64,000 bases of DNA, from IMG/VR virus record IMGVR_UViG_3300032307_000180, positions 1 through 64,000 of that record, one strand, 5' to 3'. The stretch comes from a virus. Positions within the stretch are counted from its first letter, which is position 1; the number at the start of each line of letters is the position of its first letter. The notes under the pieces were generated by a model. It searched no databases. It was not told the DNA's origin and saw nothing but the letters and a program-made list of their open reading frames with translations. Shown here piece by piece: positions 24,378 to 31,412 of this stretch. Made by a program: the position numbers and the translations under genes.

Positions 24378-25314
24378 TTATGCGCAAAATAATGCGTGCT
24401 ATTGCACGACTCCTTGGATTCCAAACTCAATCTACGGAAACTCCTGTACAGCCAACGCCAACTGCTGGGCCTGCGCCCCAGGTGCGTACCCGCAAAGCTG
24501 GCAGCAAGCCTTCTGCCCCAACTACCAAGCCCCGCAAGTCCAAGTCTGTAACAGCGAAACCCAGTTCCAAACCCAAAGCTGCCCAGCAAACTACAGCGGC
24601 GTCATCACGCAAAGCAAAACCAAAATCTGCCCCAGCGGTACGTGGACAGAGTGGCAAACAGTCAGCAACACCTGCACGCCGAACCCGCCAACATGCCAAG
24701 TAAGCAGTCAACAGCAAACTCTTCAATGCCAGACCGGTTATACGGGGAGCATTACCCAGACTCGTTCCTCGACGTGTCCGAATCCGTACGGAAGCCCACA
24801 GTGGCAACCTTGGGTGACTACATCAGACACTTGCAAGAAGTCGATAAACAATCCGACAAACCCTGTGTCGCCTGTGAGCCCCTTGAGTCCGGCTTCGACC
24901 ACATCTGCCCCAACAATCCAATCCTCACCTGTAACTGCACCGACCCCAAATACTGTGCCGAACTCGGAAACGACCCCGACCGCCAGTACAGAGACATCTC
25001 AGACGCAGACGCAGACGCAGACGGAAACGAAGACAGATGCCCAGACCACGACGGGTTCTCAGACAACATCGACTACACAGGCATCCCCTACCCCAGCACC
25101 AAAGGGGAAAGTGCAGTCAGTGGTTGGCCTTGTGTTGTCGTTGGAGCTGTTTGTGAAACCTGGACTACAGCAACCGAACGTATTCTCCGAACCACAGCTA
25201 GTGGGTGGGATACCAAACAACATACTGATGCAGGACTCAATAATGATGGACCTGCTGCAACAACCAAGCTATAACCAACCTTTTGACGCACCAGACTTAG
25301 GATTTGAGCAATGA
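24322..25314 (+). CDS. Secreted Cys-rich repeat protein with Thr/Pro-rich linker
   Basis: A 330-residue protein. A clear signal peptide (residues 1-21, FLLLLTLLLISPIRSSYA, cut before QNNAC) is followed by a Cys/Trp-rich part to about residue 170. That part contains two tandem repeats of the type C-P/Q-x-x-Y-S/T-G-x-I-T-Q-x-(R/K)-x-x-x-C-P...W-x-x-W-x-T-x-S-x-T-C, resembling extracellular adhesion repeats. A long Ser/Thr/Pro/Gln linker (about 175-265) leads to a hydrophobic C-terminal end. It overlaps the upstream gene by 56 bases, and its stop overlaps the next ATG (ATGA), which supports this frame. The DNA is markedly C-rich versus neighbours, a sign of acquisition. Confidence 0.68.
   Translation: MVRFLLLLTLLLISPIRSSYAQNNACYCTTPWIPNSIYGNSCTANANCWACAPGAYPQSWQQAFCPNYQAPQVQVCNSETQFQTQSCPANYSGVITQSKTKICPSGTWTEWQTVSNTCTPNPPTCQVSSQQQTLQCQTGYTGSITQTRSSTCPNPYGSPQWQPWVTTSDTCKKSINNPTNPVSPVSPLSPASTTSAPTIQSSPVTAPTPNTVPNSETTPTASTETSQTQTQTQTETKTDAQTTTGSQTTSTTQASPTPAPKGKVQSVVGLVLSLELFVKPGLQQPNVFSEPQLVGGIPNNILMQDSIMMDLLQQPSYNQPFDAPDLGFEQ
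24380..24703 (+). CDS. Possible nested basic ORF inside the secreted-protein gene
   Basis: A second reading frame of 107 codons within the gene at 24322. It has a better placed ribosome site than its host gene (AAGGAG, five bases before the ATG) and starts two bases after the stop of the 23886 gene. The product has an amphipathic start MRKIMRAIARLLGF and then a Lys/Ala/Pro/Thr-rich disordered tail. Against it, the repeats and cysteines of the other frame are clearly selected, and low complexity arises easily opposite C-rich DNA. Confidence 0.3.
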   Translation: MRKIMRAIARLLGFQTQSTETPVQPTPTAGPAPQVRTRKAGSKPSAPTTKPRKSKSVTAKPSSKPKAAQQTTAASSRKAKPKSAPAVRGQSGKQSATPARRTRQHAK

Positions 25315-25763
25315 GCGATTTAGAAAAATTAGATAAGGTACAAGGCTTCGTAGAGAAGTGGGTAACTTGGGCCAAGCAGAACACCATGGTGGCTGGCTTT
25401 ATTATTGCTGGCGTACCTGCCATATTGGGTGCTGGTTATACAGGCATTACCAAGTTCAACGAAGTCAAAGAGATGTATGAAGGCTACAGTGACACGGCAT
25501 CATCTGCATCAAGCGCAGAACGCAAGGTTAAGATACTAGAAGAGAAGGTAGCTGACCAACGTGAAGTAATTGCCAAGATGCAAGAGCGTTTGGCTGAGGC
25601 TTTGATGGCTGCTCGTGAAGCTAAGATTGTTGCAGAAAGCACACAGAAAGAACTCCGTTCTGGCTTAGCCGCACAAAAAGTTGAGCTAGATGTGACAAGT
25701 TCTACTCTACGCTCTGAAATGAACACACTAAAACGTGCCACGACGAATAGACTCGGAAACTAA
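25311..25763 (+). CDS. Membrane-anchored coiled-coil protein near lysis genes
   Basis: A 150-residue protein with one transmembrane segment (about 26-45, MVAGFIIAGVPAILGAGYTG) and then a long coiled coil (about 60-135, ERKVKILEEKVADQREVIAKM...). An N-terminal anchor followed by a helical rod is the topology of inner-membrane spanins, and it sits two genes before the endolysin. It lacks the usual small size of Rz and has no nested lipoprotein, so the spanin role is only a suggestion. Confidence 0.55.
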   Translation: MSDLEKLDKVQGFVEKWVTWAKQNTMVAGFIIAGVPAILGAGYTGITKFNEVKEMYEGYSDTASSASSAERKVKILEEKVADQREVIAKMQERLAEALMAAREAKIVAESTQKELRSGLAAQKVELDVTSSTLRSEMNTLKRATTNRLGN

Positions 25764-25775
25764 AAAGGAATAAAT

Positions 25776-26279
25776 ATGTTATCGCTAATTTCAACACTAG
25801 GCGGCTTGCTAATCTCAGGCTTACCGAAGCTATTAGAGTATTTCCAAGATAAGGCAGACAAGAAACACGAGCTAGAACTAGCTAAGATGCAGACTGAGCG
25901 TGAGCTACAGATGATGGAGCGTGGCTTTGCTGCACAAGCCAAAGTGGAAGAGATTCGCACTGACCAAGTGATGATGCAGACAGACGCGGATATGACCAAG
26001 GCGGCTTATGAGCATGATGCTAAGGTGTTGGCTAAGGCGGCTCCATGGGCTTCTACATTTGTGGCTACTGTGCGCCCGATGGTAACTTATCTGTTTGTGG
26101 CTGAGTTATTCGTGATTAACGTAGGTATTGGTGTGTATGTGTTTATGCACCCTGGCATTATTAATAACATTGATGATTTGCTTAAAATTGCTAACGAAAT
26201 TTTTAGTGACGATGAAATGGCTATGCTCGGTGCCATTATTGGTTTCTGGTTTGGTTCACGTGGTTGGAATAAAAAGTGA
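25776..26279 (+). CDS. Holin-like protein (GTA holin 3TM type)
   Basis: A 167-residue protein. The hydrophobic start (LISTLGGLLISGLPKLLEYF) leads to a charged helix (about 28-75, KKHELELAKMQTERELQMMERG). Two further hydrophobic helices follow (about 95-130, VRPMVTYLFVAELFVINVGIGVYVF; and 149-162, MLGAIIGFWFGSRGW). The end FWFGSRGWNKK and the overall plan match the three-helix holins found in gene-transfer agents and many phages. The stop overlaps the endolysin start, a standard lysis-cassette arrangement. Confidence 0.75.
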   Translation: MLSLISTLGGLLISGLPKLLEYFQDKADKKHELELAKMQTERELQMMERGFAAQAKVEEIRTDQVMMQTDADMTKAAYEHDAKVLAKAAPWASTFVATVRPMVTYLFVAELFVINVGIGVYVFMHPGIINNIDDLLKIANEIFSDDEMAMLGAIIGFWFGSRGWNKK

Positions 26280-26752
26280 AAGTAAGCGACAAGCTTATTG
26301 AGATGGTGAAACACGATGAAGGTGTTAGAACGTCTCCTTACCAATGCCCCGCTTTGTTATGGACCGTGGGCGTCGGCCATGTTATTGACCCCGCTCATGC
26401 TAGAGTACCGCTGGCTAATCGAAAGGAACTACCTATTCCTGAAGGTTGGAATCGCGTTCTAAGTATGGATGAAGTTAACAGTATCCTTAAACAAGACCTA
26501 ACCCGCTTTGAGGCAGGTGTTCATCGCCTATGTCCAGGTGAGATGACTCAAGGGCAGTTTGATGCCTTGGTTAGTTTTTCATTTAATGTGGGTCTTGGTA
26601 ACTTGCAGAACAGTACCCTGCGTATGAAGCACAACCGCAAAGATTTTGAAGGTGCAGCCGAAGAGTTCTTGAAGTGGAACAAAGCTGGTGGTAAAGTGCT
26701 AAAAGGGTTAGATAAACGTCGCAGAGGCGAAAAAGCCTTATACGAATCTTAG
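26276..26752 (+). CDS. Endolysin, T4-type lysozyme (GH24) with E-C-T triad
   Basis: A 158-residue muramidase cleaving the peptidoglycan glycan chain for host lysis. The catalytic triad reads E15-8aa-C24-5aa-T30, a known variant of E-8-D/C-5-T, with WTVGVGH ending at H35. QFDALVSFSFNVGLGNLQNSTL (about 87-108) is the conserved helical core, and RRRGEKALY near the end matches GH24 C-termini. No signal peptide or SAR domain is present, so it should depend on the holin upstream. Confidence 0.88.
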   Translation: MKVSDKLIEMVKHDEGVRTSPYQCPALLWTVGVGHVIDPAHARVPLANRKELPIPEGWNRVLSMDEVNSILKQDLTRFEAGVHRLCPGEMTQGQFDALVSFSFNVGLGNLQNSTLRMKHNRKDFEGAAEEFLKWNKAGGKVLKGLDKRRRGEKALYES

Positions 26753-26760
26753 GGTAAACC

Positions 26761-28656
26761 ATGCCATTACAGAAATTAGTATTCCGACCAGGAGTCAATA
26801 AAGAGAACACTAACTACTCTGGTGAGGGTGGTTGGTATGAGTGCGACAAAGTTCGATTCCGTTCAGGCTTCCCAGAAAAAATTGGTGGCTGGACACGCTA
26901 CTCAAACAATCAATTTTTAGGTGTTTGTCGTTCATTGAACCAGTGGACTACACTGGCTGGCGAATCTCTTATTGGCTTAGGAACAAACTCAAAGTTCTAT
27001 ATTGAAAAGGGCGGTGCTTATTTTGACATCACCCCAATCTATGACACCACGGTCAATGCTTCTACAGCAACATCTGGGCCGTTCTTTGCCTCAAATGGTA
27101 GCGCAACTTTAACTGTTGTAGATGCTACTTATAACCCAGAGCTTGGTGACTACGTTATATTTTCAGGTTCCGCTAACTTAGGCGGTAACGTTACCAGCAC
27201 GGTCATCAATACTGAATACGAAGTAAGTTCGGTCATTAACTCTACAGCGTACACTGTAACAATCCCAGTTACTGCAAATGCAAGTGATACGGGTCATGGT
27301 GGCAATGCCGTAACAATTACTTACCTATACCCATCAGGTCTAAATACTTACACATTCGGCTTAGGCTGGGGTGCGGGTCCATGGTCTCGTGGTGGTTGGG
27401 GTTCAGCAGCAAGTATTGGTATTGGCCAGCAGTTGCGTATTTGGACTCAAGATAACTTTGGTGAAGACCTTATATACGCCCCTCGTGGCGGTGAGATTTT
27501 CTATTGGGATGCTTCAACTGGTGTCAATGCCCGTGGTATCTCTCTTGAGGCAGCTGCGAATGCCGCAGCTTTTTCAGGTCAATTTGTTCCTAACCAGACT
27601 TATCAGATTATTTCATCAACCGTACAGCGTTTTTGTATTGCTTTTGGTGCTAACTCATACGACCCTACAAACGCCAACACGCCTTTTGACCCGTTATTGG
27701 TTCGCTGGTCTGACCAAGAAAACCCATTTGACTGGGTGCCGGCAGCTACTAACCAGTCTGGTGAGCAACGCTTATCTATTGGGTCTCAAATTATTCAAGC
27801 TGTTAATACCCGTCAAGAGATTCTTGTAATTACTGATGCAGCGATTTACTCAATGCAGTATCTAGGGCCACCTTATGTTTATGGCTTCCAGTTATTGCAA
27901 GACAACATATCCATCATGGGTCCAAAAGCGGCAATTACAGTTAATAACGTGACTTACTGGATGGGTTCGGATAAGTTCTTCATGTACTCTGGTCGTGTGG
28001 AAACTTTACCTTGCTCAGTACGTCAGTTTATTTTCCAAAACTTAAACAAAGACCAGGCTTATCAAGTATTTGCTGCTTCTAACGAGCAGTATTCTGAGAT
28101 TTGGTGGTTCTATTGTTCAACCAATTCAACGGTTGTTGACAGCTATGTTGTGTATAACTACCTAGACCGTGTGTGGTATTACGGCACTATGGGTCGCACA
28201 GCATGGCTTGATTCAGGTGTTTTGCAGTATCCAATTGCAGCTGACTATAACCGCCGTCTGTTGAACCATGAAGATGGCAACGATGATGTATCTGGACCTA
28301 GTGCTACAGCAATTAATGCTTACATCCAGTCATCTGACTTTGACATCGGTGACGGGCATAACTTTGGTTTTGTATGGCGCATCTTGCCTGACGTAACCTT
28401 TGCTGGATCTACAGTGCAGAATCCAAGATGCACAATGGTCGTTAAGCCAAGAACTAACGCTGGTACAGCCTATGGCACACCAAACGACAAGACGGTAGAA
28501 CGTACGGTAGCCGTTCCTGTGGAGCAGTTTACAGGTCAGGTCTATACCCGCATTCGTGGTCGTCAGATGGCGTTCCGTATTGAGTCTGCTGATATAGGTG
28601 CATCATGGCAGTTGGGTAGCCCACGTATTGATATTAGGCCAGATGGAAGAAGATAA
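26761..28656 (+). CDS. Tail nozzle protein (P22 gp10-like)
   Basis: A 631-residue protein that likely forms the tail tube's distal nozzle. It starts MPLQKLVFRPGVNKENTNYSGEGGW with CDKVRFRSGFPEKIGGW (about residues 29-45), a very common start for this family. It continues as a beta-propeller-like chain of Trp/Tyr/Gly repeats. The end, RIRGRQMAFRIESADIGASWQLGSPRIDIRPDGRR, is the conserved C-terminus shared with P22 gp10-type proteins. The alternative would be a T7 gp12-like tube protein, which is structurally related. Confidence 0.78.
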   Translation: MPLQKLVFRPGVNKENTNYSGEGGWYECDKVRFRSGFPEKIGGWTRYSNNQFLGVCRSLNQWTTLAGESLIGLGTNSKFYIEKGGAYFDITPIYDTTVNASTATSGPFFASNGSATLTVVDATYNPELGDYVIFSGSANLGGNVTSTVINTEYEVSSVINSTAYTVTIPVTANASDTGHGGNAVTITYLYPSGLNTYTFGLGWGAGPWSRGGWGSAASIGIGQQLRIWTQDNFGEDLIYAPRGGEIFYWDASTGVNARGISLEAAANAAAFSGQFVPNQTYQIISSTVQRFCIAFGANSYDPTNANTPFDPLLVRWSDQENPFDWVPAATNQSGEQRLSIGSQIIQAVNTRQEILVITDAAIYSMQYLGPPYVYGFQLLQDNISIMGPKAAITVNNVTYWMGSDKFFMYSGRVETLPCSVRQFIFQNLNKDQAYQVFAASNEQYSEIWWFYCSTNSTVVDSYVVYNYLDRVWYYGTMGRTAWLDSGVLQYPIAADYNRRLLNHEDGNDDVSGPSATAINAYIQSSDFDIGDGHNFGFVWRILPDVTFAGSTVQNPRCTMVVKPRTNAGTAYGTPNDKTVERTVAVPVEQFTGQVYTRIRGRQMAFRIESADIGASWQLGSPRIDIRPDGRR

Positions 28657-29531
28657 TGGCTACTGAGTACAAAACTGGCGCACTGATACCGCCAAAGGCC
28701 CCCAACCTCCTCATTGCTCCACCAACTGAGTATGAAGCACGGTATCAGGAACAGTTAAATGCCGCCTTACGTTTGTACTTTAATACGATTGATAACTTCT
28801 CCCAGCAGTTCAGTAGTAACTCTGGCGGTTCTTATTTAAAGTTTCCTAACGGTGCGTTTCATCAAGACGGCTACACAACTTTAACCAATGCCATACCAAA
28901 CGGCAGTTCAACTGCGACTATTGTTGTTGCATCTACCGCTATGTTTGCATCAGCTGGTACGATTCTGATTGGTAAAGAATTAATTTCTTATACAGGTAAA
29001 ACAGCAACCACGTTTACGGGTATTACCCGTTCTGAATATGGTTCAACAGGCGCTTCCCATGCTGCTGGTGTTTATGTGACTGAGGCACAAGCAGTGCCAT
29101 CTGCAACAACAGCATTAGCTGTTCCATTTGATTCAACAGATACTAGCAATCAAGTAAGTATAGATGCAACAGATAACAGTAAGATTGTTTTTGACATTCC
29201 AGGCTACTACAACATCCAGTTTAGCGCTCAACTTTTAAACCCCAGAAGCTCAATAGATAACGTGGTTTTTTGGTTTAGGAAAAACGAGGAAGATATTGCC
29301 TATAGTGCTGGCGTTTCTACAGTTCCAACAGGACCTAGCGCTACTTTAGGCGCAACAATAACTGCTTGGAACATAGTAGTACCTGTAAATGCTGGAGATA
29401 ATATTCAGCTAATGATGCACTCAACTTCTGGGGATACAGTAATTGGCACATATCCGCCAGGAACAGCCCCTGTACACCCAGTTTCACCTTCAGTTATTTT
29501 AACTGCAACGTTTGTATCGGCGCTTTACTAA
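28656..29531 (+). CDS. Tail protein with surface module and C1q-like jelly-roll end
   Basis: A 291-residue protein. The N-terminus (APPTEYEARYQEQLNAALRLYFNTIDNF) is a helical attachment segment. Residues about 85-150 form the small beta module (STATIVVASTAMFASAGTILIGKE ... GITRSEYGSTGASHAAG) that is also inserted in the adaptor at 8893. The last 130 residues read as a C1q/TNF-like jelly roll (FDIPGYYNIQFSAQLLNP, VVPVNAGDNIQLMM). This suggests a trimeric surface spike. Confidence 0.72.
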   Translation: MATEYKTGALIPPKAPNLLIAPPTEYEARYQEQLNAALRLYFNTIDNFSQQFSSNSGGSYLKFPNGAFHQDGYTTLTNAIPNGSSTATIVVASTAMFASAGTILIGKELISYTGKTATTFTGITRSEYGSTGASHAAGVYVTEAQAVPSATTALAVPFDSTDTSNQVSIDATDNSKIVFDIPGYYNIQFSAQLLNPRSSIDNVVFWFRKNEEDIAYSAGVSTVPTGPSATLGATITAWNIVVPVNAGDNIQLMMHSTSGDTVIGTYPPGTAPVHPVSPSVILTATFVSALY

Positions 29532-29568
29532 TGATAAACTTCAACATAATTAACCCAGCGAGGCAGCA

Positions 29569-30990
29569 ATGAGCCAACAACTAGCTAACCACCTTAAATC
29601 CTATGGTAGAAACGGGGATACTGAACTCGTTCACATGACCAAAGGTGAGATTAAAGGTCTTCAAGATTTGGCTATGGCGCATGGTGGCTCGCTAACTATT
29701 AACCCTGATACGGGTCTAGCCGAAGCTGGCTTCCTTAAAAACATCCTCCCTGCTATTGCTGGCGCTGGTCTTATGATGATTCCAGGTATGCAGACTGTCG
29801 GTGCTGGCTGGATTGGTGCTGGTATTGGTGCTTTAGAAGCTGCCCGTACAGGTGATATTGGTAGAGGTTTGATGGCTGGTCTTGGTGCTTATGGTGGTGC
29901 AGGCTTGGCTGGTGGTCTAATGGGTACGGCGGCTGGTGCAGCGGCTCCTACAGGTACAGGCATATCTACGGCAGGTGGCGCAGGTGCTGGCACTTCAGTT
30001 ACTCCTACAGCTACAGGCGGTTTGAACGCGGCTCCAAGCAGTATTGGTAGTTTAAGCCCTACAGCTACAGGTGGTGCAGCTGGAATAACAGCCCCGACTA
30101 GCGCTCTTAGCTATACACCTTCAGCAGCTACACCTGGTATGGCTGGTTCTCAGATTGCTAAATACGGCATGTCCGCTTTAGCCCCAGCTATTGCAGATGC
30201 AACGGCACCAAAACCAATTGAGGCTATTACCCCAGAAAAGTCATCAGGTAAATATCTATCTGGTGATTTCCAAGCATACGTACCACAACGCCCAGACCCA
30301 TATTACAGACCACTTGGTTTGGGGTATGCAGCTGAAGGTGGTGTAATGCCTGACGATTTAAGTTATGCCAACGGCGGTATGATTGACCCAATGCAGAGAA
30401 TGCCTAACGGTGGTTTAGCAGCTCTTCAAGGTATGCGTGATGGTTATGGCGCACCTCAAACAACAGATGGCAACATGCCCCAATTTAGTGGTGGCGGTAG
30501 AACTTTAAGCCCAAAAGAAGTAGAAATAAAAAGTGGTATTTTTAAAGACACAAACCCAAATACCGCCAACCTTGGCGCAGCTGAAGCCGCAGAATATTAT
30601 GTAAAAAACGCTGCTAAAAAGAACAAGGTTCCCTACACAAAGATGCCAAAGACCAGTGTTGAAAGTTTAGGCGAAATTGAAGTTGGTCCAGTAAAACGAG
30701 CTGCTATGGGTGGCTCAATCGGAGGCTATTCAGATGGTGGAAGAATGCTTAAAGGTCCTGGCGATGGGATGTCTGATAGCATCCCCGGTGTTATTGGTAA
30801 CAAGCAACCCGCAAGGTTGGCTGACGGTGAGTTCGTTGTACCTGCTGATGTTGTGTCGCATCTTGGGAATGGTAGTACTGATGCTGGCGCTAAACGGTTA
30901 TATGCAATGATGGACAAAGTCCGTAAAGCCCGCACTGGTACTAAGAAACAAGGTAAGCAAATCAAACCTGAAAAATATATGCCAGCATGA
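29569..30990 (+). CDS. Internal virion / ejection protein candidate
   Basis: A 473-residue protein, Gly/Ala-rich with a hydrophobic stretch (about 55-115, ILPAIAGAGLMMIPGMQTVGAGWIGAG ... GLMAGLGAYGGAGLAGGLMG) suited to insert in membranes. The recurrent C-terminal motif DGMSDSIPGVIGNKQPARLADGEFVVPADVVSHLG is followed by GAKRLYAMMDKVRKARTG. Proteins with this ending are typical of podoviral ejectosome regions. It is placed just before the gp13-like protein and two very large internal proteins. A stretch of 38 bases before it holds only a 13-codon ORF. Confidence 0.66.
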   Translation: MSQQLANHLKSYGRNGDTELVHMTKGEIKGLQDLAMAHGGSLTINPDTGLAEAGFLKNILPAIAGAGLMMIPGMQTVGAGWIGAGIGALEAARTGDIGRGLMAGLGAYGGAGLAGGLMGTAAGAAAPTGTGISTAGGAGAGTSVTPTATGGLNAAPSSIGSLSPTATGGAAGITAPTSALSYTPSAATPGMAGSQIAKYGMSALAPAIADATAPKPIEAITPEKSSGKYLSGDFQAYVPQRPDPYYRPLGLGYAAEGGVMPDDLSYANGGMIDPMQRMPNGGLAALQGMRDGYGAPQTTDGNMPQFSGGGRTLSPKEVEIKSGIFKDTNPNTANLGAAEAAEYYVKNAAKKNKVPYTKMPKTSVESLGEIEVGPVKRAAMGGSIGGYSDGGRMLKGPGDGMSDSIPGVIGNKQPARLADGEFVVPADVVSHLGNGSTDAGAKRLYAMMDKVRKARTGTKKQGKQIKPEKYMPA

Positions 30991-31409
30991 TTGAAGTCTC
31001 TTTAGTACCTCCAGAGTACGTCGATACTTGTTGGGGCAAGATAGAGAATTTTATTGGTAAAGCAGCTAAGTACACATACGGCAGGTATACGGTTGGTAAC
31101 ATTTATGATATGGTCATGGATGGCGATTATCAGCTTTGGGTTGCTTATGATGGGAAAGACTTTAAAGGCGCGGTAGTTACGAATATAATGAATTACCCAC
31201 AAAAAAGAATTTTGTGCATGCAGTTTTGTGGGGGTGAAGAACTAAAGCTTTGGAAGCAACCAATGCTTGATTTGCTAAAAAGATTTGCCCGTGACTCAGG
31301 GTGCGAAGGAATTGAGTCGACAGGTCGCCCAGGATGGGCTAAAGTATTTCAAAATGACGGCTATAAAGCCACTTGGGTGACTTACGAGTTGCCTATTGAA
31401 CAGGAGTAA
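30987..31409 (+). CDS. GNAT-like / T7 gp13-like assembly protein
   Basis: A 140-residue protein resembling GNAT acetyltransferases in its beta-strand order (YQLWVAYDGKDFKGAVVTNIMNYPQKRILCMQFCGG ... LLKRFARDSGCEGIESTGRPGWAKVFQNDGYK). T7 gp13-type internal virion proteins share this fold. An acetyl-CoA loop of Q/RxxGxG/A type is not obvious, so catalytic activity is doubtful. It overlaps the previous gene by four bases and lies in the ejection block. Confidence 0.68.
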   Translation: MIEVSLVPPEYVDTCWGKIENFIGKAAKYTYGRYTVGNIYDMVMDGDYQLWVAYDGKDFKGAVVTNIMNYPQKRILCMQFCGGEELKLWKQPMLDLLKRFARDSGCEGIESTGRPGWAKVFQNDGYKATWVTYELPIEQE

Positions 31410-31412
31410 GAG

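Noticed and set aside
24642-25274. Third reading frame of 210 codons inside the secreted-protein gene
   Set aside because: No ribosome site; repeats and cysteines are coherent only in the 24322 frame, whose stop is coupled to the next gene.
29531-29572. 13-codon frame MINFNIINPARQQ between 28656 and 29569 genes
   Set aside because: Overlaps both neighbours neatly (TAATG and ATGA), but is too short to support as a gene; could be a coupling peptide.
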